Assembly: GCA_015485375.1 (NCBI GenBank)
Contig: WFTU01000069.1
Coordinates: 1-6,543, forward strand
DNA: 6,543 bases
Source of the DNA: Paracoccaceae bacterium
Lineage (GTDB): Bacteria > Pseudomonadota > Alphaproteobacteria > Rhodobacterales > Rhodobacteraceae
Direction of reading: 5' to 3'
Positions 1 through 6,158 of the stretch are shown in pieces. Positions within the stretch are counted from its first letter, which is position 1. The number at the start of each line of letters is the position of its first letter. The position numbers and the translations under genes are program-made. The notes beneath the pieces are model-generated. The model was not told the origin of the DNA. It made no database searches and worked only from the letters and a program-made list of their open reading frames with translations.

Positions 1-1491
1 GTTCTGGACCCGAGCGGCCTGAACGCGCTGATCCCCGACTGGAAAGACCGCGGCGCACCGCTGAACGTGCCGGTGAAACAGGACCGTTTCCTGATGCTCG
101 GGCCATCCGGCTCCATCCGCATCCCGAATTTCCCGATGCCGCCGCTGATGAACAATCACGGCTGCTACATCGTTTCCATGGCCAACGTCTGCCGCTGGAT
201 GGCCGAACAGGCCGAGGAACTGGGCGTGGAAATTTTCCCCGGCATGGCCTGCTCCGAGCTGATTTACGGCGACAACGGCGAGGTCAAAGGCGTCGTCGCT
301 GGCGAATTCGGCAAGCAGAAGGACGGCACGCCGGGTCCGAATTACGAACCGGGCATGGAGTTGCTCGGAAAATATGTATTCCTGTCCGAAGGCGCGCGCG
401 GCTCCCTGTCGAAACAGGTGATTGCCAAATACGACCTGCAAAAAGGCAAGGACGTGCAGAAATTCGGCCTCGGGATGAAGGAAATCTGGGAGATCAAGCC
501 GGAGAACCATCGCCTCGGTCAGGTCACGCACACCATGGGCTGGCCGCTGGGTGGCAATGCCGGTGGCGGCTCCTTCATGTATCATCTGGAAAACAATCAG
601 GTGTTTATCGGTTTCGTTGTGCATCTGAACTACGAAAACCCGCATCTTTACCCCTACATGGAATTCCAGCGTTTCAAGCACCACCCCGACATTGCCAAGG
701 TTCTGGAGGGCGGCAAACGCGTGGCCTACGGTGCGCGCGCACTGACCGAGGGCGGCTGGCAGTCGATCCCGAAACTCGCCTTCCCCGGCGGGGCGCTGCT
801 GGGCTGCTCGGCCGGTTTCATGAACGTGCCGCGCATCAAGGGCAACCATAACGCCATGCTGTCCGGCAAGGCGGCGGCCGAGGCGGCACACGCGGCCATC
901 AAGGCGGGCCGCGCGGGCGATGAGTTGACCGCCTATAACGACGATGTGCTGTCCGGCCCGATTGCCAAGGACCTCAAGCGCGTGCGCAACGTCAAACCGC
1001 TGTGGTCGAAATTCGGCATGCTGGTATCGCTGTCGGTCGGAGCCTTCGATATGTGGGTCGCCAACCTCACCGGCTGGAACCCGCTCGGCACGATCAAACA
1101 CGGCAAGACGGATGCGGCGGCCACCGGCAAGGCGAAGGACTTCCCTGTGCTGGAATACCCCAAACCCGACGGCGTGCTGAGCTTCGACCGGCTGACCAAC
1201 GTCAGTTTTTCCGCCACGCATCACGAGGAGGACGAGCCATGTCATCTGATACTGGCCGACCCCTCGATCCCGATCAGCGTCAACCTGCCCGAATACGCCG
1301 AACCGGCGCAGCGCTACTGTCCGGCAGGGGTCTACGAGATTTTGCGTGACGAGGACGGCTCCAACCCGCGCTTCCAGATCAACGCGCAGAACTGCGTCCA
1401 CTGCAAGACCTGCGATATCAAGGACCCGAGCCAGAACATCACATGGGTGACCCCGCAGGGCGGTGACGGGCCGAACTATCCGAACATGTAA
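1..1491 (+). CDS. Electron transfer flavoprotein-ubiquinone oxidoreductase (ETF-QO), 5'-truncated
   Basis: Inner-membrane FAD and 4Fe-4S enzyme that takes electrons from reduced ETF (fed by acyl-CoA and amino-acid dehydrogenases) and reduces ubiquinone. The frame is open from base 1, so the start lies outside the window; a GTG at 67 is internal. 496 residues are visible. The family is usually about 550 long, so roughly the first 55 residues, including the FAD-binding GxGxxG, are missing. Visible landmarks (window numbering) are the early VLDPSGLNALIPDW segment, GMKEIWEI at 158-165, and the second FAD region GCSAGFMNVPRIKGNHNAM at 268-286. The C-terminal ferredoxin-like domain has cluster cysteines C440, C465, C468 and C471 (CVHCKTC), then the family-typical ending NITWVTPQGGDGPNYPNM. 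All four cluster ligands are present, so the visible part looks functional. The next gene follows after 117 nt and probably has its own promoter. Identification is very secure. Confidence 0.97.
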   Translation, partial: VLDPSGLNALIPDWKDRGAPLNVPVKQDRFLMLGPSGSIRIPNFPMPPLMNNHGCYIVSMANVCRWMAEQAEELGVEIFPGMACSELIYGDNGEVKGVVAGEFGKQKDGTPGPNYEPGMELLGKYVFLSEGARGSLSKQVIAKYDLQKGKDVQKFGLGMKEIWEIKPENHRLGQVTHTMGWPLGGNAGGGSFMYHLENNQVFIGFVVHLNYENPHLYPYMEFQRFKHHPDIAKVLEGGKRVAYGARALTEGGWQSIPKLAFPGGALLGCSAGFMNVPRIKGNHNAMLSGKAAAEAAHAAIKAGRAGDELTAYNDDVLSGPIAKDLKRVRNVKPLWSKFGMLVSLSVGAFDMWVANLTGWNPLGTIKHGKTDAAATGKAKDFPVLEYPKPDGVLSFDRLTNVSFSATHHEEDEPCHLILADPSIPISVNLPEYAEPAQRYCPAGVYEILRDEDGSNPRFQINAQNCVHCKTCDIKDPSQNITWVTPQGGDGPNYPNM

Positions 1492-1496
1492 ACCGG

Positions 1497-1517
1497 CGGT
1501 AACCCACTTGTTAACCG
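1497..1517 (+). repeat. Imperfect inverted repeat just after the ETF-QO stop
   Basis: CGGTAAC (1497-1503) pairs with GTTAACCG (1510-1517), leaving one bulged A and a 6-nt loop. It begins 6 nt after the ETF-QO stop codon, where a transcript-end hairpin would be expected. The stem is short and only a weak T run (AATTT) follows, so it is at best a poor intrinsic terminator. It could also be a protein-binding site, since TTAACC resembles half of the CtrA-type site known in alphaproteobacteria. That reading is only a suggestion. Confidence 0.35.
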
Positions 1518-1520
1518 AAT

Positions 1521-1538
1521 TTGCCAACCATTTGGCAA
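1521..1538 (+). repeat. Perfect 7-bp inverted repeat (TTGCCAA-N4-TTGGCAA), possible operator
   Basis: TTGCCAA (1521-1527) and TTGGCAA (1532-1538) are exact reverse complements separated by CCAT. The site lies 71 nt before the ATG of the TPR gene. An 18-bp dyad of this size suits a dimeric DNA-binding regulator. The left arm also contains TTGCCA, a passable -35 element, but the sequence 17 nt downstream (TGATTG) is a weak -10. Operator, promoter part or RNA hairpin all remain possible; the symmetry itself is directly visible. Confidence 0.45.
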
Positions 1539-1551
1539 GGATGTGATTGAA

Positions 1552-1587
1552 TCCCCGAAGGCGGCAGCGTAGCTTCCGTTCAGGGGA
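1552..1587 (+). promoter_or_regulatory. Possible leader hairpin upstream of the TPR gene
   Basis: TCCCC-GAAG (1552-1560) can pair with CTTC (1573-1576) and GGGGA (1583-1587), giving a two-part stem interrupted on the 3' side by six unpaired bases (1577-1582). The 3' arm includes a purine-rich AGGGGAG (1582-1588) that resembles a Shine-Dalgarno sequence but is about 20 nt from the start codon. The structure would leave the closer AGGGAG (1593-1598) free. It was drawn by eye, with no folding energy calculated. Confidence 0.25.
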
Positions 1588-1592
1588 GACAA

Positions 1593-1598
1593 AGGGAG
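1593..1598 (+). promoter_or_regulatory. Ribosome binding site of the TPR gene
   Basis: AGGGAG lies 10 nt before the ATG at 1609 and supports that start. A second purine run, AGGGGAG at 1582-1588, is too far upstream to serve the same codon. Confidence 0.6.
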
Positions 1599-1608
1599 CA
1601 TCCGCACA

Positions 1609-3291
1609 ATGGCGCGAAGATTTATTACGGCAGGCATACTGGGCGCGGTTCTCGCGTCGGTGACGGCGCTGCCGCTGGTGGCGCAGGGGTTGGCGGGGCC
1701 GTATCTGGCAGCGACAGCGGCCAATGTCGACAATGACTACAAAGAGGCCGGGCGCTACTACGTTCAGGCGATGGCGGCGGACCGTGACAACGGGTTCCTG
1801 CGCCAGAGCGCGATGGTGGCCTTCGTTTCCGCGGGTGATTTTGAAATCGCGGAAAATATTGCCAAGGCCATAGAGGCGCTGGAACCGGACAACGTATATG
1901 CAGATCTGGTGCTGACGGTCGAGCGGGTCAATGCCGGAGATTTCGATGGCGCTCTGGCGGCTTTCCCGCCGGATGATGCGCAGCTTTCGCCGATGCTCTG
2001 GAACCTGATGCGGGCGTGGATATTGCTCGGGCAGGGGGATACGGCTGCGGCCTTCGACGGTTTCGACAATATGAGCGAGAACCCGACGATCGCGCTGTAT
2101 GGCCGTTACAACAAGGCGCTCGCGCTGGCCTATAGCGGTGATCTGGAAGGGGCGAGCACAATTCTGGATGGCAATGGAGAGACGCCGCTGCACCTCAATA
2201 TCGGCAGTATCGTGGCCCATGTGCAGATTCTGTCCGAACTGGGCCGCAATGCGGAGGCGCTCTCGGTTCTTGACGGAGCAGCGCAGCGCGGATTCCGGGA
2301 TGTGCAGTTGCAGGACTTGCGCGCGCAGCTGGAGGCCGGCGAGAGCCTGCGGTTCACGCAGGTGGACGATCCTTCCTATGGCATGGCCGAGGCGCTGGTG
2401 ACCATCGCCGAAGCGCTCAGCCGTGACGAGCCGAACCGGCTGGCGCTGTTCTATGCCCGTCTGGCGCAGCAACTCCGCCCGAGTTCGGTCGAGGCAACCA
2501 TGCTGGTGGGTGATATTCTGGAACGCACCAGTCAATACGCGCTGGCCGAGGAAGCCTATGCCGCCGTGCCCAGGGAAAGCGGCGAATACAAAAGCGCCAA
2601 CATCGGGCGGGCCGAGGTATTGCGCAAGAAGGGTGACATAGCGGCGGCGACCGAAACGCTGGAAGCGTTGGCCAGGGACTTCCCGCAGGACATCAATGTG
2701 CTGAACGCGCTGGGCGATATTTATCGCGGCGCGGAGAATTACAAGGATGCCATCCAAGCCTATTCACTGGCTATCGACCTGCTGGAAAACCCGCCCGCCG
2801 GATACTGGGTGCTCTATTATGCCCGTGGCATCAGCTACGAACAGACCGGCCAGTGGCCCGAGGCCGAGGCCGATCTGCGCCGCGCGCTGGATCTGTCGCC
2901 GGACCAGCCGCAGGTGCTGAACTACATCGGGTATTCGTTTCTGGAAATGCGCGAAAACCTCGACGAGGCGCAGCAGATGATCGAAACCGCCGCGGCGCGT
3001 ATGCCCAACAACGGCTATATCATCGACAGCCTCGGTTGGATGTTCTATCGCCTCGGTAAGTTCGAGGAGGCCGTGGCGCCAATGGAAAAGGCCGTCGAGC
3101 TGATGCCGGTTGATCCGATCATCAACGACCATTTCGGTGACGTTCTGTGGAAGGTCGGGCGCAAACGCGAAGCGGCTTTCCAGTGGCGTCGCTCGCTGTC
3201 GTTCAATCCGGAACCCGAGGATGCGGCGCGCACCCTGCGCAAGATCGAAGTCGGCCTCGACGTTGTTCTGGAAGAAGAAGCGGCCAAGTGA
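1609..3291 (+). CDS. Exported tetratricopeptide-repeat (TPR) protein
   Basis: 560-residue protein of unassigned function, probably periplasmic. The start is MARR followed by a hydrophobic stretch (about residues 6-25), with a plausible signal-peptidase I site near 25-29 (VAQGLAG). There is no lipobox cysteine and no proper Tat motif. The rest is almost entirely helical repeats. The clearest TPR units span about 31-64, 327-360, 361-394, 397-432, 433-467, 468-502 and 503-535, with typical small/aromatic spacing such as NALGDIYRGAENYKDAIQAY and DSLGWMFYRLGKFEEAV. Residues 100-320 are more degenerate. The end is charged (EEEAAK). TPR arrays normally mediate protein-protein contacts; no catalytic domain is visible. 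Its stop overlaps the ispE start by one base, so the two are surely co-transcribed. I recall TPR proteins at this place beside ispE in Rhodobacterales; an isoprenoid role is not implied by the sequence. The TPR class is secure, the function unknown. Confidence 0.92.
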   Translation: MARRFITAGILGAVLASVTALPLVAQGLAGPYLAATAANVDNDYKEAGRYYVQAMAADRDNGFLRQSAMVAFVSAGDFEIAENIAKAIEALEPDNVYADLVLTVERVNAGDFDGALAAFPPDDAQLSPMLWNLMRAWILLGQGDTAAAFDGFDNMSENPTIALYGRYNKALALAYSGDLEGASTILDGNGETPLHLNIGSIVAHVQILSELGRNAEALSVLDGAAQRGFRDVQLQDLRAQLEAGESLRFTQVDDPSYGMAEALVTIAEALSRDEPNRLALFYARLAQQLRPSSVEATMLVGDILERTSQYALAEEAYAAVPRESGEYKSANIGRAEVLRKKGDIAAATETLEALARDFPQDINVLNALGDIYRGAENYKDAIQAYSLAIDLLENPPAGYWVLYYARGISYEQTGQWPEAEADLRRALDLSPDQPQVLNYIGYSFLEMRENLDEAQQMIETAAARMPNNGYIIDSLGWMFYRLGKFEEAVAPMEKAVELMPVDPIINDHFGDVLWKVGRKREAAFQWRRSLSFNPEPEDAARTLRKIEVGLDVVLEEEAAK

Positions 3292-4112
3292 TGATCCGCG
3301 AGGTTGCCCGCGCCAAGGTCAATCTGTGTCTGCATGTGACGGGGCAACGGGCGGACGGTATGCACCTGCTCGACTCTCTGGTGGTGTTTCCCGACGTTGG
3401 TGACGTGCTGGAGGTGGAACCGGCGCCGGTGCTTTCGCTGGAGATCGACGGGACGTTTGCGGCAGGGCTCGGGACGAATGACAATCTGGTTCTGAAAGCC
3501 GCGCGACTTTTTCCCGATACCGGAGCGGCGATTTCCCTGCACAAGATGCTGCCGGTTGCCTCCGGCATCGGCGGCGGTTCGGCGGATGCGGCGGCGACAC
3601 TGCGGGCCATGTCCGGATTGCTTGGCGTTTCGCTGCCTTCGACCGCCGATCAACTCGCACTCGGTGCCGACGTTCCGGTTTGCGTGCGGCAGGAACCGGT
3701 GCGGATGAGCGGCATTGGCGAGCAGCTTTCGCCCTTGCCCGCCTTGCCGTCCTTCTGGATGGTTCTGGTGAATGCGGGGGAGGCCGTGCCGACCGGTGCG
3801 GTTTTTTCCAATATGGCCTTGCGGAACTACGCGCCGGTGTCTCCGGTCAGCCGTTTTGCCGATGCCGCAGAGCTGTTTGACTATCTGGCGGAACAGCGGA
3901 ATGACATGCAGGTGGCCGCCATCGGAATTTCGCCGGCAATCGGTGCGGTTCTGGACGCTATCGCCGGAACAGAGGGCTGTGCTTTGTCGCGGATGAGTGG
4001 CTCCGGCGGCACCTGCTTCGGCCTTTATGCGACCGAATCCGAGGCTCGCACTGCTGCAAGATCGCTTTCCGGCGCACATCCCGATTGGTGGGTCGTCGCG
4101 GCGCCCGTCTAG
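3291..4112 (+). CDS. ispE: 4-diphosphocytidyl-2-C-methyl-D-erythritol kinase
   Basis: Cytoplasmic GHMP-family kinase of the MEP pathway: it phosphorylates the 2-hydroxyl of CDP-methylerythritol with ATP on the route to IPP and DMAPP. 273 residues, slightly short for a family of about 280-290. Motifs in order are ARAKVNLCLHV with conserved K9, the ATP-binding glycine-rich loop PVASGIGGGSADAAA at 88-102, GADVPVC with the probable catalytic aspartate D127, and the C-terminal GHMP motif MSGSGGTCFGLY at 235-246. The start is the ATG at 3291, which shares its A with the TGA of the TPR gene and puts the KVNLCLHV strand at the usual distance from the N-terminus. The frame stays open upstream to 3147, but that extension has no family features. 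No strong Shine-Dalgarno precedes the start (only GGAAGAAG near 3270), so translation probably relies on coupling. The 3' end overlaps the convergent polyprenyl synthase gene. Confidence 0.96.
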   Translation: MIREVARAKVNLCLHVTGQRADGMHLLDSLVVFPDVGDVLEVEPAPVLSLEIDGTFAAGLGTNDNLVLKAARLFPDTGAAISLHKMLPVASGIGGGSADAAATLRAMSGLLGVSLPSTADQLALGADVPVCVRQEPVRMSGIGEQLSPLPALPSFWMVLVNAGEAVPTGAVFSNMALRNYAPVSPVSRFADAAELFDYLAEQRNDMQVAAIGISPAIGAVLDAIAGTEGCALSRMSGSGGTCFGLYATESEARTAARSLSGAHPDWWVVAAPV

Positions 4113-5101
4113 ACGATCCGTGAAACCACGAAATCGGCGAGGTCGTGCAACAGGTTGCGCAACTCGCTTTCCGGCAGGTTCTCCAGCGATTTCTTGGCAA
4201 CATTGGCCCAGTCGATAGCCTTCCGGCGCGTCGCTTCGAGCGTGCCGTGGTCACCCATCAGCGCCATCGCGTGTTCCAGATCCCCGCGTCCCTGCTCGCC
4301 CTTTTCGATCACCCGCTGCCAGAACGCCCGTTCTTCTCCGTTCGCTGCAGCCACCGCCAGAATTACCGGCATGGTCAGCTTGCGCTCGCGGAAATCGTCG
4401 CCGGTGTTCTTGCCAAGCGAGGCGCTGGCACCGCCATAATCCAGCAGGTCGTCAACAATCTGGAAACTGATACCCAGCGCATCGCCGTAGTCCCGCAGGG
4501 CATCGACGTGATCCTCCGGCGCGCCGGCGATGACGCCGCCCACCTCGCAGGCCGCGGCAAACAGGGCTGCGGTTTTTCCGCGAATGACCTGCAGGTAAAT
4601 TTCCTCGGTAGTCGATAGGTTCTGCGCTGCGGTCAGCTGCAGAACCTCGCCCTCGGCAATCACGGCCGAGGCATTGGCGAGGATATCCAGCACCCGCAGG
4701 CTGCCGGTTTCCACCATCAACTGGAAAGAACGTGCAAACAGGTAATCCCCGACCAGAACCGAGGACTTGTTGTCCCAGAGAAGATTGGCCGTCGGGCGCC
4801 CGCGTCGCTGGCCGCTCTCGTCCACCACATCGTCGTGCAACAGGGTCGCGGTGTGGATGAATTCCACCGTCGCCGCCAGTTTGACGTGGTCGGCGCCGCC
4901 GTAGCCGCAGATTCGCGCCCCCGCCAGTGTCAGAAGCGGACGCAGGCGTTTGCCGCCGGCCTCGACCAGATGCGCGGTTACTTCGGGGATGCGCGGGGCA
5001 TGTTCGCTGGCCATGCGGGCGCGGATCAGGGTATTGACCGCTTCCATATCGTCGGCGAGCAGGTGTTGAAGCCTCTCGAACGGCCCGTTTGTGCCTGACA
5101 T
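4109..5101 (-). CDS. ispB: Long-chain all-trans polyprenyl diphosphate synthase (octaprenyl/decaprenyl type)
   Basis: Condenses IPP onto an allylic diphosphate to build the polyprenyl tail of ubiquinone. 330 residues, the normal length. Motifs are GGKRLRP at 49-55 (IPP binding), the first aspartate-rich motif DDVVD at 90-94, the following GQRRGRPT (97-104), GEVLQL at 151-156, KT at 176-177, and the second aspartate-rich motif DDLLD at 217-221 within FQIVDDLLDY. The residue five before the first DDxxD is alanine (A85) and no aromatic lies nearby, which suits a long-chain rather than farnesyl or geranylgeranyl product. In Rhodobacterales the expected product would be decaprenyl diphosphate for Q10, but exact chain length cannot be read from sequence. 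The ATG at 5099-5101 has a GAGGGG ribosome site 8 nt upstream. The gene is divergent from the DUF2007 gene and convergent with ispE, ending four bases inside it. Confidence 0.95.
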   Translation of the reverse strand: MSGTNGPFERLQHLLADDMEAVNTLIRARMASEHAPRIPEVTAHLVEAGGKRLRPLLTLAGARICGYGGADHVKLAATVEFIHTATLLHDDVVDESGQRRGRPTANLLWDNKSSVLVGDYLFARSFQLMVETGSLRVLDILANASAVIAEGEVLQLTAAQNLSTTEEIYLQVIRGKTAALFAAACEVGGVIAGAPEDHVDALRDYGDALGISFQIVDDLLDYGGASASLGKNTGDDFRERKLTMPVILAVAAANGEERAFWQRVIEKGEQGRGDLEHAMALMGDHGTLEATRRKAIDWANVAKKSLENLPESELRNLLHDLADFVVSRIV

Positions 5102-5109
5102 GCTGTTTT

Positions 5110-5115
5110 CCCCTC
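5110..5115 (-). promoter_or_regulatory. Ribosome binding site of the polyprenyl synthase gene
   Basis: Read on the minus strand the site is GAGGGG, 8 nt before the ATG at 5101. This supports the chosen start, which is also the first one compatible with the family's N-terminal length. No convincing -35/-10 pair for this gene stands out in the 60-nt divergent gap, so its promoter may lie partly inside the DUF2007 gene. Confidence 0.65.
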
Positions 5116-5125
5116 GTTTACTACC

Positions 5126-5154
5126 TCGACGCGCCTGCTGCGGTCTCGTATCCT
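5126..5154 (+). promoter_or_regulatory. Candidate sigma-70-type promoter for the DUF2007/methyltransferase unit
   Basis: TCGACG (5126-5131, 4 of 6 to TTGACA) and TATCCT (5149-5154, 4 of 6 to TATAAT) are separated by exactly 17 nt. A transcript starting about 7 nt after the -10 would begin at or within a base or two of the ATG at 5162, giving a leaderless message. This agrees with the absence of a Shine-Dalgarno sequence before that ATG. The two hexamers are only moderate matches, so the call rests on spacing and on the missing ribosome site. Confidence 0.4.
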
Positions 5155-5161
5155 GCCGGCC

Positions 5162-5383
5162 ATGAAAGAGATCCTGCGAACCACCGATCCGACCATTGTC
5201 GCCTTTGCAAGCGCGCTGCTACGGGCCGAAGATATAGAGCCCTTTGTGCTGGACGTAAACATGAGTGTGATGGAAGGCGGTATCGGCCTGTTTCCCCGTC
5301 GGCTTACTGTTGCCGATGCGCATGTCTTTCGCGCCCGCGCGATCCTGCTCGACAACGGTATCGAGCTGTCGGAGGAGCGATGA
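5162..5383 (+). CDS. DUF2007 family small protein
   Basis: 73-residue cytoplasmic protein beginning MKEILRTTDPTIVAFASALL and ending near GIELSEER. The order N-terminal strand, helix with ALL..., a central NMSVMEGGIGLFPRRLTV segment and a closing helix with ARAILLDNGI matches the DUF2007 family, annotated as putative prokaryotic signal-transducing proteins with a small alpha/beta fold. The biochemical role is not known. There is no signal peptide or membrane segment. The start is fixed by the family-typical MKE-LLRT opening, yet the preceding bases (TCCTGCCGGCC) contain no Shine-Dalgarno sequence, suggesting a leaderless transcript. The final bases contain the ribosome site of the methyltransferase gene, and the two reading frames overlap by ATGA, so they form one translationally coupled unit. 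Divergent from the polyprenyl synthase gene. Confidence 0.88.
   Translation: MKEILRTTDPTIVAFASALLRAEDIEPFVLDVNMSVMEGGIGLFPRRLTVADAHVFRARAILLDNGIELSEER
5371..5375 (+). promoter_or_regulatory. Ribosome binding site of the methyltransferase gene
   Basis: GGAGG, extending to GGAGGAG, lies within the last codons of the DUF2007 gene, 4 nt before the ATG at 5380. It decides the start of the methyltransferase, whose frame is open back to 5089 but would otherwise run through the whole DUF2007 gene. Confidence 0.7.
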
Positions 5384-6141
5384 GTTTCTCTGATGACCAA
5401 CTGAGCCGCGACGATTTCCTCGGCGGCGCCTTGCGCATCTGGCAGCCGCTGAACGGTTATCGCGCGGCCACTGATCCGGTGTTTCTGGCCGCTGCTGTCG
5501 GGGCCAATCCGGGCCAGTCGGTGCTGGAACTCGGCTGCGGCGCCGGTGTGGCGCTGGCCTGTCTGTGCCGCAGGGTCGACGGGTTGCAGGCTCACGGGCT
5601 GGAGTTGCAGGCAGGTTACGCGGAACTGGCGGAGCGGAACGCGCGGGACAACGGGTTGGAGATGACCATCCACCCGGGGGACCTGCTGGCCATGCCCCGC
5701 GTTTTGCGCGCGCTGGATTTCGACCATGTGTTCGCCAACCCGCCGTTCTATCCCCGCAACGCTGCGTCCGGCCCGAAGGATTCGGGACGCGATACCGCCC
5801 ATCGGGAAGGGGAGGCGCGTCTGGAGGACTGGATCGTCATCGGCCTGCGTCGTTTGAAACCGCGCGGGCATTTCACCATGATCCACCGCAGCGAACGTCT
5901 GGGCGATATCCTTGCCGGATTGCAGGGCAAGGCCGGCGATATCCGCATCCTGCCGCTGGTGGCGCGCGAGGGGCAGGACGCGCGGCGGGTGATAGTGCAG
6001 GCGCGCAAGGGTGCGGCCGGACCGCTGCGGTTGTTGTCGCCGTTGGTGCTGCATAAAGGGGCGGCGCACGAGAAGGACGAGGACAGTTTCAATACAACCA
6101 TAAGAAAAGTCTTGCGCGAAATACAACCTATAGTGTTATAA
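5380..6141 (+). CDS. TrmN6-like (YfiC family) tRNA1(Val) adenine-N6 methyltransferase
   Basis: 253-residue class I SAM-dependent methyltransferase. The N-terminus DDFLGGALRIWQPLNGYRAATDPVFLAAAV (residues 11-40, with the QP-x-GYR-x-x-DPVFLAA pattern) is characteristic of the TrmN6 group, which methylates N6 of A37 in tRNA1(Val) in E. coli. Motif I is VLELGCGAG at 48-56, the acidic motif II residue is E75, and the catalytic motif IV is NPPF at 120-123 in the form FANPPFYPRN. E. coli has NPPY; NPPF also occurs among amino- and base-methylating relatives, so the substrate is inferred, not certain. The ATG at 5380 overlaps the DUF2007 stop (ATGA) and has a good GGAGG site. The last 55 bases are strikingly AT-rich (17 G/C by hand count), although the encoded tail (RKVLREIQPIVL) still resembles the usual family ending. 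This suggests promoter sequence inside the coding end. Confidence 0.9.
   Translation: MSFSDDQLSRDDFLGGALRIWQPLNGYRAATDPVFLAAAVGANPGQSVLELGCGAGVALACLCRRVDGLQAHGLELQAGYAELAERNARDNGLEMTIHPGDLLAMPRVLRALDFDHVFANPPFYPRNAASGPKDSGRDTAHREGEARLEDWIVIGLRRLKPRGHFTMIHRSERLGDILAGLQGKAGDIRILPLVAREGQDARRVIVQARKGAAGPLRLLSPLVLHKGAAHEKDEDSFNTTIRKVLREIQPIVL
6129..6134 (+). promoter_or_regulatory. Candidate -10 element for the downstream transporter gene
   Basis: TATAGT matches TATAAT in 5 of 6 positions and sits in the AT-rich end of the methyltransferase gene, 67 nt before the transporter ATG. No good -35 lies 16-18 nt upstream. A second option is TATAAG at 6137-6142 with TTGCGC at 6112-6117, but that spacing is 19 nt and the -35 is poor. 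Promoter activity hereabouts is plausible from composition; the exact element is unsure. Confidence 0.25.
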
Positions 6142-6158
6142 GCTTACTTGTTGTTAAC

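Noticed and set aside
67..69. GTG as start of the ETF-QO gene.
   Set aside because: The frame is open to base 1 and the residues before it (VLDPSGLNALIPDW) belong to the conserved ETF-QO core, so the gene begins outside the window.
1225..1349. GAGGAGGA followed by an ATG at 1239 inside ETF-QO, looking like a ribosome site with an internal start.
   Set aside because: The frame started there closes at 1349 after about 36 codons, and the purine run encodes EEDE of the ETF-QO linker. It is most simply a coincidence of glutamate codons.
1609..1640. Tat signal in the TPR protein because of MARRFITAG.
   Set aside because: The twin arginine is not followed by the x-F-L-K pattern (F comes directly after RR), so an ordinary Sec signal is more likely.
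3147..3290. An upstream extension of ispE in the same frame.
   Set aside because: It would overlap the TPR gene by more than 140 nt and adds residues unlike any IspE N-terminus; the ATG at 3291 fits the family.
3045..4079. A 344-codon open frame on the minus strand across the TPR end and ispE.
   Set aside because: It lies antisense to two genes with clear family motifs, and its translation is rich in R, H, Q and G with no recognisable domain, as expected from the complement of GC-rich codons.
4145..4618. A 157-codon plus-strand frame within the polyprenyl synthase region.
   Set aside because: It is antisense to a gene with both aspartate-rich motifs and has no recognisable domain of its own.
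5026..6126. A 366-codon open frame on the minus strand covering the methyltransferase and DUF2007 genes.
   Set aside because: It is antisense to a protein with motif I and NPPF, overlaps the polyprenyl synthase start in another frame, and shows low-complexity H/R/Q-rich sequence without a domain.
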